Shown in pieces: positions 10,295-19,053 of a DNA stretch of 64,000 nucleotides; positions within the stretch are counted from its first letter, which is position 1, and every line of letters begins with the position of its first letter. The notes under the pieces are model-generated. The model was not told where the DNA came from. It worked only from the letters and a program-made list of their open reading frames with translations, and ran no database searches. A program made the position numbers and the translations under genes. Source of the stretch: Streptomyces rapamycinicus NRRL 5491 (GTDB lineage: Bacteria > Actinomycetota > Actinomycetes > Streptomycetales > Streptomycetaceae); assembly GCF_024298965.1 (NCBI RefSeq), contig NZ_CP085193.1:2728001-2792000 (forward strand), written 5' to 3'.

Positions 10295-10906
10295 TCAGGC
10301 CCGGCCGCAGAACGGCCCGACGCGCACGCGAGCCACGGTCGCACCCCGGAGGCCGAGGCGTGTCTCGTCGGCGCCGGGAAGGACGGTGTCGAAACGCTCC
10401 AGCCGCCGGCCGTCGAGCGCGACGATGCCATCGAGGACCACCAGAGCGGTGGCGAACCCGGCCGAGACCGGCAGCCGCGCGTCGCCCCGGAGAAGGTCGA
10501 GGCTGCCGCGGATGCCGCTGCGGACCATGAGGTTGAGCGCCTGCGCCCGGCCGTGCACAGCGGTCGTGGCCACTTCGGAGGTCCCGGCGAACGAGACGAT
10601 CTGGGTGTAACACAGATCGTGGACAGCACCGTCGATGGACAGCTGAAGAGGTACGGGGGCGGCCGACAGCAGATGACGCTCCAACCCCGGAAAGGGTGAG
10701 AAGGGTCCGGTGTCCTCGATATCCGCGAGGCTCAGCCGCCACGCGGCCGTCTCCAGGGGATCTGCCACGGGCGCACGGTAGATCTCGCGGGTCCAGCCTC
10801 GTCCGTTGGCCCAACGCTGTGGTTCGAGCCTGGCCATCCGGATGACGCGTGAGGTGTCCGGCGAGCCGATTACCGGTTCTCCGGGGGGATTCTTCGGTGA
10901 TCGCAT
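10295..10906 (-). CDS. HutD/Ves-family protein
   Basis: 203 residues of the HutD (DUF886) cupin-like family. The signature [15 protein letters not shown] near residue 32 matches the family's W-x-N-G-x-G-x-T-x-E-I, and [24 protein letters not shown] follows as in HutD. Family members accompany histidine utilisation genes or stand alone; none of the hut enzymes is seen here. An internal Met (MARLEPQRW) may be the true start, as the ATG at 10906 has its AGGAG 12 nt away. Biochemical role is not established. Confidence 0.8.
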   Translation of the reverse strand: MRSPKNPPGEPVIGSPDTSRVIRMARLEPQRWANGRGWTREIYRAPVADPLETAAWRLSLADIEDTGPFSPFPGLERHLLSAAPVPLQLSIDGAVHDLCYTQIVSFAGTSEVATTAVHGRAQALNLMVRSGIRGSLDLLRGDARLPVSAGFATALVVLDGIVALDGRRLERFDTVLPGADETRLGLRGATVARVRVGPFCGRA

Positions 10907-11027
10907 GTCGAGATGATCTCCTCTCTCGGTCCGGGGCGTGTCCCACGAGCTGAACCCGCCCGGACAACGCCAGCTTGAACCGGACGGGGGTCCATGGGGC
11001 CCACCACCGGCCGAGCTTGGGCCGAGG

Positions 11028-11591
11028 TCATCGTTCCGTGTGCCGCCGGACGTCCGCCATCAGCTTGCCCAGGAGCCCGGTGAGCACCGTGCGCTCGTCA
11101 TCCGACAGGCCGCTGACGAGCCGGGCCTCACGGCCGAGCACCGTGTCGACGGATCGCTCGATGAGGGCGTGGCCTTCGACCGTCAGGCATACCAGGACGG
11201 TCCGGCGGCCGGTGGTCCCCGGTCTACGCAAGACCAGGCCCTCCCGCTCGGCCCGGGCGACGCGCTGGGAGATCGCTCCGGCGGTCACCAGCGTCCGGCG
11301 GGCGATCTCGCGCGTGCTCAGGGCGTACGGTGGGCCGGAGCGGCGGATGACGGACAGCAGGTCGAGGGTGGCCGCGTCGATTCCCGCCGCGCGCAACGCC
11401 CGGTCGCGGTCGTCGGCGAAGAGCTTCCCCAGCCACCAGATGGGGGTGACGATCTCGATCGACTCCGTGGGGGTGCCCGGACGTTCCCGCTGCCAGGCCG
11501 TGGCGATGTCCGCGGCGGAGTGGACGGCCCCGGGCTCCTCCGATGCGTCATAGGCGCCGGGCTCCGGGACATCGGGGTCGGGGTCGGCCAT
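11028..11591 (-). CDS. MarR-family transcriptional regulator
   Basis: 187 residues. The winged HTH is visible as LDLLSVIRRSGPPYALSTREIARRTLVTAGAISQRVARAEREGLV followed by the wing RRPGTTGRRTVLVCLTVEGHALIE. It has an acidic N-terminal extension. Diverges from an SDR gene with a 20-bp perfect palindrome in between, so it very likely represses both genes until a small ligand binds. ATG 11591 has AGGAG about 9 nt upstream. Confidence 0.9.
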   Translation of the reverse strand: MADPDPDVPEPGAYDASEEPGAVHSAADIATAWQRERPGTPTESIEIVTPIWWLGKLFADDRDRALRAAGIDAATLDLLSVIRRSGPPYALSTREIARRTLVTAGAISQRVARAEREGLVLRRPGTTGRRTVLVCLTVEGHALIERSVDTVLGREARLVSGLSDDERTVLTGLLGKLMADVRRHTER

Positions 11592-11617
11592 GGGTGCGTT
11601 CTCCTGTCGCCATGGGT

Positions 11618-11637
11618 TACGTTTAGGCCTAAACGTA
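11618..11637. promoter_or_regulatory. 20-bp perfect palindrome, MarR operator candidate
   Basis: TACGTTTAGGCCTAAACGTA lies midway between the divergent MarR and SDR start codons. Size and symmetry fit a MarR dimer site. The AT-rich arms stand out from the GC-rich surroundings. Confidence 0.75.
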
Positions 11638-11656
11638 GCGGACCACAGGAGGACTC

Positions 11657-12373
11657 GTGAGCCGGACCGTGCTCATCACCGGTGGTACCAGCGGCATCGG
11701 CCGCGCCATCGCCGAAGCATTCATCGTCGACCGGGCGGAGGTATTCATCACCGGCCGCCACCCCGACGCCGTCGAACAGACCGCCAAGGAGACGGGGGCG
11801 CACGGCGTCGTCTGTGACGCCGGCTCCCCCGAGCGGGTCGCCGCCCTCGCCGACCGGTTCGGCGAGCTGGACATCCTGGTCAACGCGGCCGGCGGGCTGC
11901 CCGACGCGGCGTCCGACGGCCTCCCGCCCCTGGACGCGCTGCTCGCCCAGTGGCACAGCAGCCTGTCCCAGAACCTGCTCACCGCGGTGCTGACCACCGC
12001 CTCGGTCCAGGAGAAGCTGACCGGCGGCGGCTCCGTCATCAGCATCGGCTCGATCGGCGCCGAGCGCCGGGGCGGCTCCTACGGCGCGGCGAAGGCCGCC
12101 CTGGCCGCGTGGAACGCCTCGACGTCCGCCGAGCTCGCGCCGAAGGGCGTCACCTGCAATGTGATCTCCGCGGGCTTCATCGCCGGTACGAACTTCTTCC
12201 AGGGCCAGATGACCGACGAACGCCGCGGCGCGCTCGTGGCGGAGACCCACAACAAGCGTGCGGGCACAGTCGAAGACATCGCACAGACCGCCTTCTTCCT
12301 GGCCTCGTCCGGCGCGCGGCACATCACCGGCCAGACCATTCACGTCAACGGAGGCGCTTTCACCACGCGGTAG
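11657..12373 (+). CDS. Short-chain dehydrogenase/reductase
   Basis: 238 residues, classical SDR. TGGTSGIG at residues 8-15 binds NAD(P), NAAG follows near residue 76, and the catalytic Ser-Tyr-Lys are in SIGSIGAERRGGSYGAAKAA. The Asn in the middle helix and the C-terminal GQTIHVNGG are also typical. GTG 11657 has GGAGG 6-7 nt upstream. Divergent from the MarR gene and probably its target. Substrate unknown. Confidence 0.9.
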   Translation: MSRTVLITGGTSGIGRAIAEAFIVDRAEVFITGRHPDAVEQTAKETGAHGVVCDAGSPERVAALADRFGELDILVNAAGGLPDAASDGLPPLDALLAQWHSSLSQNLLTAVLTTASVQEKLTGGGSVISIGSIGAERRGGSYGAAKAALAAWNASTSAELAPKGVTCNVISAGFIAGTNFFQGQMTDERRGALVAETHNKRAGTVEDIAQTAFFLASSGARHITGQTIHVNGGAFTTR

Positions 12374-12452
12374 CACCTGCCCATTCTGCCGCCGGGCTGA
12401 GACCATGGCGGGGCGGGGAGCGCAACTGCGGACCGAGGGGGAGTCGGGACCG

Positions 12453-12686
12453 GTGCAGAAGAAGCAGATGATGGTGCTCGGCGTATTCGTGGTCGGGGTC
12501 CTGTGGATCAACAACCACGGTGACGGCAACACCCGCGACGGCAAATCGCCGAATCCGCATCAGACGGCCCGGTACCCCGTCCACTTCGAGAAGGACGACG
12601 GGAAGAAGGACGGCGGGAAGGGCACCAAGAAGCAGCCCAAACCGCGCTCAACGGTGTCCTACCCGATCAAGTTCCACCATCGGTGA
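12453..12686 (+). CDS. Short membrane-anchored, lysine-rich protein
   Basis: 77 residues from GTG 12453, or 93 from ATG 12405. One hydrophobic segment (MMVLGVFVVGVLW) is followed by a hydrophilic tail rich in Lys, Asp and Gly (KDDGKKDGGKGTKKQPKP). Two related pieces, ARYPVHFEK and VSYPIKFHH, flank the basic stretch, suggesting an internal duplication. No known domain. It would sit in the membrane with the tail outside or inside; orientation cannot be decided. Confidence 0.5.
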   Translation: MQKKQMMVLGVFVVGVLWINNHGDGNTRDGKSPNPHQTARYPVHFEKDDGKKDGGKGTKKQPKPRSTVSYPIKFHHR

Positions 12687-12799
12687 TATCCGTGCGGGCG
12701 CGGGCGGCGGACCGTTCCGGCCGAGACGACTCCCACCCGCCCGGGGCCGTTCACGGCGCCGTGGGAAGGCGTTCGGAACCGGAACGCACGCTGACCGCC

Positions 12800-13654
12800 A
12801 TGAATCACCTGAACACCGCCCCCAGCCGCCGCCGGTTCCTCGCCGCGGCGGCCGGCCTCGGCGCCACCGCCGCCGCGACGTCCGGGGTGGCGGTCGCCGC
12901 CACCGGCCCGCCGCCGCTGCGCGTGGCCACGTTCAACATCCACCACGGCGCGAGCCCCGCCGACGTCCTGGACCTGGACCGCGTGGCCCGGGTGATCCAG
13001 GCCATGCGGGTGGACGTCGTCGGCCTGCAAGAGGTCGACCGGTTCTGGAAGCGCAGCGGCTTCGTCGACCAGCCGGCCTGGCTGGGCGAACGGCTGGGGA
13101 TGCGTCACGCCTTCGGCGCCAACCTCGACCTGGACCCGGAGGAGCCCGGCCGGCCGCGCAGCCAGTACGGCACCGCGGTGCTCTCGCGTTGGCCGATCCG
13201 GTCCTGGACCAACACCCATCTGCCGCTCGTCCCCGGCCATGAGCAGCGCGGTCTGCTCCGGGCCACGCTGGATGTGCGCGGCGGCCGCGTCGAGTTCGCG
13301 GTGACACATCTCCAGCACGACGACAACCAGGAGCGCGAGCGGCAGTCCGCCCGGATCGTCGAGCTCCTCGGGTCCGCCCCCGAACGCACCGTCCTGGTCG
13401 GCGACCTGAACGCCACGTCCGGGACCCCGGAGATCCGGACCCTGACCGATGTGCTGGGCGATGTGTGGCCCCAGGCCGGCACCGGTGACGGCTTCACCTA
13501 CGACTCCACCGGCCCGCACGCCCGTATCGACTTCCTCCTCCCCTCCCACGACCTGCGCCCGCTCACCGCCCAGGTGTTCACGGCGGACCCGGAGGCGTCG
13601 GACCACCTGCCGGTGGTGAGCGATCTGCTGCTGCCCGTGCGCCACCGCCGGTGA
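12800..13654 (+). CDS. Tat-exported endonuclease/exonuclease/phosphatase-family protein
   Basis: 284 residues. N-terminal Tat signal SRRRFLAAAAGLGATAAA. The mature part has the full EEP set: FNIHHG, GLQEVD (metal-binding Glu), VTHLQHD, GDLNAT (catalytic Asp and Asn) and SDHLPVV (catalytic His). Substrates of the fold include DNA, inositol phosphates and sphingomyelin; the exported location favours a phosphodiesterase or scavenging nuclease. ATG 12800 is the first Met before the RR motif. Confidence 0.88.
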   Translation: MNHLNTAPSRRRFLAAAAGLGATAAATSGVAVAATGPPPLRVATFNIHHGASPADVLDLDRVARVIQAMRVDVVGLQEVDRFWKRSGFVDQPAWLGERLGMRHAFGANLDLDPEEPGRPRSQYGTAVLSRWPIRSWTNTHLPLVPGHEQRGLLRATLDVRGGRVEFAVTHLQHDDNQERERQSARIVELLGSAPERTVLVGDLNATSGTPEIRTLTDVLGDVWPQAGTGDGFTYDSTGPHARIDFLLPSHDLRPLTAQVFTADPEASDHLPVVSDLLLPVRHRR

Positions 13655-13663
13655 CGTCCGACG

Positions 13664-13714
13664 CCTGTGAATCCTGAGCCGGACCTGTGAACCACGGCTG
13701 AAACCTGTGAATCC
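13664..13714. repeat. Three direct repeats with exact 20-bp period
   Basis: CCTGTGAATC at 13664, CCTGTGAACC at 13684 and CCTGTGAATC at 13704, each start exactly 20 nt after the last. They lie just after the exonuclease-family gene and upstream of the flavin electron-transfer operon. Regular helical phasing suggests a protein-binding array. Confidence 0.65.
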
Positions 13715-13787
13715 CGGCGGCCTTTGAGTCATCCCGCGCCCGGGGCCGTATTCCCTTGCGCCGGAGCCCAAGGGAAGGGGACAGGCC

Positions 13788-15158
13788 GTGACGACGCTAC
13801 TGAACAGCCGGGCCGGGCGGCGGCAGGCCATGCGCCGCATCCAGCCTCGCCGTTCGCATGCCGTGCCGTTGATCCTGCTCAGCCTGGCAGGTGCGGCGGC
13901 GGTGCTGTCGCTGTGGTGGCAGAACACTCCGAACGTCGACGGCACCGCGCAGTGGCTGACCCACGCCGGGCGGCTCAGCGGGCTGCTCGGCGGCTATGTC
14001 CTCGCCCTCGTCGTCCTCCAGATGGCGCGCGTTCCGGCGCTGGAGCGACGGGTGGGGTCGGACCGGGTCGCGCGGTGGCACGCGTTGAGCGGGCGGTACG
14101 CGCTGTGTCTGATCGTGGCGCATGTCGGGCTGATCATCGCGGGCTACGCGGAGCAGGCGGGCACCGGCCTCGTCGACCAGTCCGTCACCGTGGTCATGGA
14201 CTACCCGGACATGATCAAGGCGGCGGTCGGCACCGCGATGCTGGTGGTGATCGGGCTGATCTCGGCGGGAATGGTGCGCCGCCGGATGCCGTACGAGGTG
14301 TGGTACTACCTGCATCTGTTCACCTATCTGGCGGTCTTCCTGACGTTCTGGCACCAGCTCGCGACCGGCGCGGAGTTCGTCGGGAACAAGACCGCGGAGA
14401 CCGCCTGGTACGCGCTGTACGGCACGGTCACCGCGCTGGTGATCTGGTACCGGCTGCTGGTGCCGCTGCGGCTGAACCTGCGGCACCGGATGCGGGTGGA
14501 GGCCGTCGTACCGGAGGCGCCCGGAGTGGTGTCGGTGCTGATCAAGGGGCGCAAGCTGCACCGGCTCGGGGCGCAGGCCGGGCAGTTCTTCCGTTGGCGG
14601 TTCCTGGCCCCGGGGATGCGCTGGGGCTCGCATCCGTACTCGCTCTCCGCGCCGCCCCGGCCGGAGCTGCTGCGGATCACGGTGAAGGCGGTGGGCGGCC
14701 ACAGCACCGGGCTGGCCTCGCTGGAGCCGGGGACGCGGGTGTGGGCGGAGGGGCCTTACGGGGCGATGACCGCGGCGCGGCGCAGCCGCGGCAAGGTACT
14801 GATGATCGCGGGCGGGGCCGGGATCACCCCGATCCGGGCGCTGTTCGAGACGCTGCCCGGCAAGGGCAGTGACCTCACCCTGCTCTACCGGGCCCGCAGC
14901 GTCGGGGACCTGGCGCTGTGGAACGAGCTGAAGCAGATCGCGACCGAGCGCGGGGCCCGGCTGCTGTACGCGGTGAACGGCCCGGACGGCGCCCGGCCGG
15001 AGATCACCGCGGAGCGGCTGGGCCATCTGCTCCCCGACATCGAGGACCACGACGTCTATCTGTGCGGCCCGCCGGGCCTGGCCGAGCACGCGTACGGGGC
15101 GCTGCGTGAGGCGGGGGTTCCGGATCGCCGGATCCACCACGAATCCTTCGAGCTGTGA
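13788..15158 (+). CDS. Ferric-reductase-like membrane flavo/haem oxidoreductase
   Basis: 456 residues. The N-terminal 200 hold about six membrane segments with paired histidines (RWHALSGRYALCLIVAHVG; YYLHLFTYLAVFLTFWHQL) that would carry haem. The C-terminal half is a ferredoxin-NADP reductase module: HPYSLSAPP (FAD), GPYGAMT, and the NAD(P) stretch MIAGGAGITPIRAL, ending DVYLCGPPG. It would move electrons from cytoplasmic NAD(P)H across the membrane. First gene of an operon with an FMN-binding protein and ApbE, which fits extracytoplasmic electron transfer to a covalently bound FMN. GTG 13788 chosen. Confidence 0.9.
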   Translation: MTTLLNSRAGRRQAMRRIQPRRSHAVPLILLSLAGAAAVLSLWWQNTPNVDGTAQWLTHAGRLSGLLGGYVLALVVLQMARVPALERRVGSDRVARWHALSGRYALCLIVAHVGLIIAGYAEQAGTGLVDQSVTVVMDYPDMIKAAVGTAMLVVIGLISAGMVRRRMPYEVWYYLHLFTYLAVFLTFWHQLATGAEFVGNKTAETAWYALYGTVTALVIWYRLLVPLRLNLRHRMRVEAVVPEAPGVVSVLIKGRKLHRLGAQAGQFFRWRFLAPGMRWGSHPYSLSAPPRPELLRITVKAVGGHSTGLASLEPGTRVWAEGPYGAMTAARRSRGKVLMIAGGAGITPIRALFETLPGKGSDLTLLYRARSVGDLALWNELKQIATERGARLLYAVNGPDGARPEITAERLGHLLPDIEDHDVYLCGPPGLAEHAYGALREAGVPDRRIHHESFEL

Positions 15159-15171
15159 CCGAGGTGAAGCC

Positions 15172-15648
15172 ATGAAGAGGAAGCATCCGCTGCGCCGCAT
15201 CGTCGTGGGAACGGCCGCCACCGTCTCCGGTGTGGTGCTGCTGCTCGCGCTGAAACAGCCCGGTTCGGGGGGCGGCCAGGCCGTCGCCGAGAACCAGCCG
15301 GGGCAGGCGCCCCCGGTCGCGGCCACGGCACCGCCCGGCGGGGCCGGAGCGGGAGCCGGGGCGGGTGCGGGCGGCGCCCGTACGGTCACCGGTGACGTCG
15401 CGCAGACGCAGTACGGCCCGGTCCAGGTGAGCCTCACCGTCAACGGCGGGAAGATCACCGGCGCGCAGGCGGTCAAGACGCCGGACTCCGGGCCGCGCAG
15501 CGATCAGATCGCCAAGGACTCCATCCCGAAACTCAACCAGCAGGCGGTGTCGGCGGCGAAGGTGGACACGGTCTCCGGTGCCACCTACACCAGCGAGGGG
15601 TACGCCAGGTCCCTGCAGAGCGCGCTCGACAAGGCGGGTACCAAGTGA
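15172..15648 (+). CDS. Exported FMN-binding domain protein
   Basis: 158 residues. An N-terminal signal anchor (RRIVVGTAATVSGVVLLLAL) is followed by a Pro/Ala/Gly-rich linker and an FMN-binding domain. The C-terminal motif VSGATYTSEGY matches the (S/D)GATxxS/T flavinylation site, where Thr receives FMN by phosphoester linkage. The next gene is ApbE, the enzyme that attaches it, and overlaps this stop by 4 nt. ATG 15172 starts 13 nt after the reductase stop. Likely the extracytoplasmic electron acceptor of the operon. Confidence 0.9.
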   Translation: MKRKHPLRRIVVGTAATVSGVVLLLALKQPGSGGGQAVAENQPGQAPPVAATAPPGGAGAGAGAGAGGARTVTGDVAQTQYGPVQVSLTVNGGKITGAQAVKTPDSGPRSDQIAKDSIPKLNQQAVSAAKVDTVSGATYTSEGYARSLQSALDKAGTK

Positions 15649-16436
15649 CGTACGGAATGGACGAACCCGAGCCGCTGCGCCATGTCGAGCACGTCATGGG
15701 CACGGTCTTCTCCTTCGACATCCGCGAGGTCGCGCCCGCCGACCGGCCCCGGGTGCAGGCCGCGCTGGACGGGGCCGTGGTGGGGCTGCACCGGGTGGAC
15801 GAGCTGTTCTCCACCTACCGCCGGGACAGCCAGATCAGCCGGCTGGGGCGCGGTGAGCTGACGCTGTCGCGCTGCGATCCCGAGGTCCGGGACGTGCTGC
15901 GGATGTGCGAGGACGCCGAGCACCGCAGCGGTGGCTGGTTCACCGCCCGCTACGCCGGTGGCCGCCTCGACCCGACGGGCCTGGTCAAGGGCTGGGCGGT
16001 GGAGCGCGCCGCCCGGATGCTGGTCTCCTCGGGCGCCGGGTCGGTGTGTGTGAACGGCGGCGGCGACGTCCAGGTGCACGGCGGCCCCTGGCGGGTGGGC
16101 ATCGCCGATCCGCTGCGCCGGGGCGAGCTGGCGGCGATCGTGGAGGCCCGCGGCGAGCTGGCGGTGGCCACCTCGGGCCCGGCCGAGCGGGGCTGCCACA
16201 TCCTGGACCCCCACACCGGGCGTCCCCCGGCGCAGGGCCTGGCCTCGGTCACCGTGATCGCCACCAGCCTGGCCGACGCGGACGCCGTGGCCACCGCGGC
16301 CTGCGCCATGGGCGCCGAGCGCGCCCGCCCCTGGCTGGGACGGCTCCCCGACGCCGAGGCTTATCTCATCACCGCGGACGGCTCCACCTGGCACACCAGC
16401 GGCTTCGCCCGCTATTCGGCGGAGCTATGTGTGTAG
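15645..16436 (+). CDS. apbE: FAD:protein FMN transferase
   Basis: 263 residues. Transfers FMN from FAD to a Thr of a target protein. ApbE features visible: [11 protein letters not shown] at the start, [36 protein letters not shown], and the metal/FAD-binding ATSG...[13 protein letters not shown] 15645 overlaps the FMN-binding protein stop (GTGA), so translation is coupled. No Tat or lipoprotein signal is evident, unusual for an enzyme whose partner seems exported; it may act in the cytoplasm or be carried across with it. Confidence 0.9.
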   Translation: MTYGMDEPEPLRHVEHVMGTVFSFDIREVAPADRPRVQAALDGAVVGLHRVDELFSTYRRDSQISRLGRGELTLSRCDPEVRDVLRMCEDAEHRSGGWFTARYAGGRLDPTGLVKGWAVERAARMLVSSGAGSVCVNGGGDVQVHGGPWRVGIADPLRRGELAAIVEARGELAVATSGPAERGCHILDPHTGRPPAQGLASVTVIATSLADADAVATAACAMGAERARPWLGRLPDAEAYLITADGSTWHTSGFARYSAELCV

Positions 16437-16600
16437 CGCCCTTCCCGGCGGCGGGCGTCGGCCTTGGCGAGGCCGCGCGGCCAGACGCGGTCCACCAGGA
16501 CGCGGGTGCCGTCGTCCGGGTCGGGGGCGTCGTACACCCGGCGGATCCGGATCGCGGGCTCGGTCGCGGACGCTCGCGCGGAGGCTTTCTCGGTGGCCAT
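16412..16600 (-). pseudogene. Truncated DUF488-family gene (N-terminal remnant)
   Basis: 62 residues where the family has roughly twice as many. [20 protein letters not shown] and [15 protein letters not shown] is the characteristic DUF488 N-terminus; after ARR the similarity stops and the frame runs into the antisense of the apbE 3' end. The remainder of the gene was evidently lost when apbE and this fragment were brought together, or by a deletion. Not expected to be functional. Confidence 0.75.
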
Positions 16601-16651
16601 ACCCCCATGGAAACATCGACCCGGCGAACACCCGCAGGGATAATGCGCCAC

Positions 16652-17242
16652 ATGGGAAAGGTGTACGAACGTATCGACGGCAGACTCCGCACCTTCATCG
16701 AAGAGCAGAAGATGTTCTTCACCGCCACCGCCCCGCTGGCCGGTGACGGCACGGTGAATCTCTCCCCGAAGGGGCTGGCCGGCTCCTTCGCCGTGGTCGA
16801 CGAACTGACCGTGGCCTATCTGGACTTCGCGGGCAGCAACGCGGAGACCATCGCCCACCTGCGGGAGAACGGCAGGATCACCCTGATGTGGTGCGCCTTC
16901 ACCGGCCCGCCGAACATCGTGCGCGTCCATGGCCGGGGCGAGCCGGTGTTCCGTGACGATCCACGCTTCTCCGCGCTGCTGAACCACTTCCCGGACATCG
17001 ATGTCGAAGACCACGGGCTGCGGGCGATCATCGTGGTGACGGCCGAGCTGATCCGGGACACCTGCGGTTACGCGGTCCCCTACCTGGACTACCGCGAGGA
17101 CCGCCCGCTGCACGCCTCCCGCTTCCGGCGGGAGGACGACGAATCGCTGGACCGCTACTTCCACAAGAAGGAGCACATCGCCAGCAGCATCGACGGTCTG
17201 CCGGGGCTTCCGCTGCCGCTGCCGCCACTGAGTTCCACATAG
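16652..17242 (+). CDS. Pyridoxamine 5'-phosphate oxidase-like FMN-binding protein
   Basis: 196 residues with a split-barrel flavin-binding fold. [59 protein letters not shown] and [17 protein letters not shown] are the usual family landmarks, the last two lining the flavin site. Members are flavin or F420-dependent oxidoreductases or simply flavin/haem binders; the reaction is unknown. ATG 16652 is preferred over ATG 16643, which adds three residues. Confidence 0.85.
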   Translation: MGKVYERIDGRLRTFIEEQKMFFTATAPLAGDGTVNLSPKGLAGSFAVVDELTVAYLDFAGSNAETIAHLRENGRITLMWCAFTGPPNIVRVHGRGEPVFRDDPRFSALLNHFPDIDVEDHGLRAIIVVTAELIRDTCGYAVPYLDYREDRPLHASRFRREDDESLDRYFHKKEHIASSIDGLPGLPLPLPPLSST

Positions 17243-17269
17243 TGGGTGTAGTGACCACATAACGAGACG

Positions 17270-18325
17270 GTGTTGCGGAAGACGCCTGCGGAAGCGTTCC
17301 ATCACGCGGTGCGATCCGAATCGAAGAGCTCCGCGGCCAACTCCCCGACGACGGCGGGGCAGGCGCCCTCGCCGTCACCGGAGCCCGCCGCCGCCGACCG
17401 CGCGGCCCGGCGGGCCGTGACCGTCTTCCCCCTCCTCGTCCTCGCCGCCGGTGCGGCGGGCCTCGCCACGCCCGGCACCTTCAGCGGCTGGGCGCCGAAC
17501 GTGCCCTACCTGCTCGGCGTGGTCATGTTCTGCATGGGGCTCACCATGACCCCACGGGACTTCTCCGGTGTGGCCAAGCGGCCGTGGGCGGTGGCGCTCG
17601 GGCTGGTCGCGCACTATGTGATCATGCCGGGCCTGGGGTGGCTGATCGCCAACGCCCTCGGTCTCTCACCGCAGTTGGCGGCCGGTGTCATCCTGGTCGG
17701 CTGTGCGCCGAGCGGAACGGCCTCGAACGTGGTGACGTATCTGGCGCGCGGCGACGTGGCGCTGTCGGTGTCCGTCGCCACCGTCTCCACGGTGCTCGCG
17801 CCGCTGGTCACCCCGCCGCTGACGCTGCTGCTGGCCGGGGAGTTCCTGCCGGTGGACGCGGAGTCGATGGTCACCGACATCCTCAAGACCGTGCTGCTAC
17901 CGGTGATCGGGGGACTGCTCGTACGGCTCGTCGCCGGGCGGTTCATCCAGCGGGCGCTGGGGCTGCTGCCCTGGCTGTCGGCGGTCACCATCGGCGTGAT
18001 CGTGGCCATCGTGGTGGCCGCGAGCGCGGACGCCATCAAGTCGGCGGCGGCGCTGGTGCTGCTGGCCGTGGTGCTCCACAACGGACTCGGCCTGGCGCTG
18101 GGCTACGGGGCCGGCAAGCTGGCCCGGCTGGGCGCGCCCGCCAGCCGGGCCATGGCCTTCGAGGTCGGCATGCAGAACTCCGGGCTCGCCGCCTCCCTGG
18201 CCGCCGCCCACTTCAGCCCGCTGGCCGCGCTCCCGGCCGCGGTGTTCTCCGTCTGGCACAACGTTTCGGGGGCGGTGGTGGCGGCCTGGATGTCGTACCG
18301 GGCGCGGAACCGCAGTTCCGCTTAA
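17270..18325 (+). CDS. Bile acid:sodium symporter (BASS) family transporter
   Basis: 351 residues with about ten membrane segments from residue 50 onward. [41 protein letters not shown] and [22 protein letters not shown] are conserved BASS stretches, the last containing the E-x-G-x-Q-N sodium-site motif. The first 45 residues are hydrophilic and variable, so the true start may be GTG 17270 or a later codon such as GTG 17309. Transports an organic anion with sodium; substrate unknown. Confidence 0.85.
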   Translation: MLRKTPAEAFHHAVRSESKSSAANSPTTAGQAPSPSPEPAAADRAARRAVTVFPLLVLAAGAAGLATPGTFSGWAPNVPYLLGVVMFCMGLTMTPRDFSGVAKRPWAVALGLVAHYVIMPGLGWLIANALGLSPQLAAGVILVGCAPSGTASNVVTYLARGDVALSVSVATVSTVLAPLVTPPLTLLLAGEFLPVDAESMVTDILKTVLLPVIGGLLVRLVAGRFIQRALGLLPWLSAVTIGVIVAIVVAASADAIKSAAALVLLAVVLHNGLGLALGYGAGKLARLGAPASRAMAFEVGMQNSGLAASLAAAHFSPLAALPAAVFSVWHNVSGAVVAAWMSYRARNRSSA

Positions 18326-18341
18326 AGGCTTCGTGTCGGCT

Positions 18342-18496
18342 CCTAAGCGGATCGGCGGAAGTCGGCTGCGGTTCGGTGGCGCCCCGAAGGGGCGCGGGGC
18401 TCTGTCGATGTGCGGCTCCGCCGCGTGGGCGCGACCAGCCACGACGTCGCCGCGGACGACCGACGGCACAGCGCGGCACATCCAGCGCAGCGCCTA
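18342..18496. repeat. Dispersed GC-rich repeat, family A, copy 3
   Basis: Begins CTAAGCGGATCGGCGGAAGT, has GCGCCCCGAAGGGGCGCGG, GCGGCTCCGCCGCG and CGACCAGCCACGACG, and ends GCGGCACATCCAGCGCAGC at the argR stop codon. The full length aligns with copy 1 at 1172-1326. Confidence 0.7.
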
Positions 18497-19045
18497 GCGC
18501 TCCTTCTGGGCCAGCCTCAGCAGATGGTCGGCGAGCGCCTGGCCGCCCAGCGGGTCGCGGCTGATCAGCAGGAGCGTGTCGTCGCCCGCGATGGTGCCGA
18601 GGATGTCGTGCAGCTCCGCCGAGTCGATGGCCGAGGCGAGGAACTGGGCGGCGCCCGGCGGAGTGCGCAGCACCACGAGGTTGGCCGACGCCTCCGCCGA
18701 GATCAGCAGCTCACCCGCCAGCCGGGCCATCCGCGCCTCGCTCGCCGACTCGCCGAGCGGGGCGCGCGGCGTACGGTCGCCGCCCTCGCTCGGCACCGCG
18801 TAGATCAGCTCACCGCCGGTGTTGCGGATCTTCACCGCGCCCAGCTCGTCCAGGTCCCGGGAGAGCGTCGCCTGGGTGACGGAGAGCCCGTCGTCCGCGA
18901 GCAGCTTGGCGAGCTGGCTCTGGGAGCGCACGGCCTGCCGGTTCAGGATGTCCACGATCCGGCGGTGGCGTGCGGTGCGGGTCTGCGGCACGGCCGCTCC
19001 GCCGTGGTTGGCGTCCCTAGCGTCGGTGTGCTGCGCCTCGGTCAT
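18494..19045 (-). CDS. argR: Arginine repressor
   Basis: 183 residues. Hexameric arginine-dependent DNA-binding protein that represses arginine synthesis genes. The N-terminal winged HTH is [24 protein letters not shown] with [20 protein letters not shown], and the C-terminal arginine-binding domain includes [19 protein letters not shown] and [12 protein letters not shown]. Last gene of argCJBDR, 8 nt after argD. A 20-residue hydrophilic N-terminal extension precedes the HTH. The ARG boxes at argC and argG are its expected targets, giving autoregulation. Confidence 0.97.
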   Translation of the reverse strand: MTEAQHTDARDANHGGAAVPQTRTARHRRIVDILNRQAVRSQSQLAKLLADDGLSVTQATLSRDLDELGAVKIRNTGGELIYAVPSEGGDRTPRAPLGESASEARMARLAGELLISAEASANLVVLRTPPGAAQFLASAIDSAELHDILGTIAGDDTLLLISRDPLGGQALADHLLRLAQKER

Positions 19046-19053
19046 CGGTGTCG

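Noticed and set aside
11318-12544. Minus-strand open frame over the SDR gene
   Set aside because: The plus strand encodes a complete SDR with RBS; the antisense frame has no motif.
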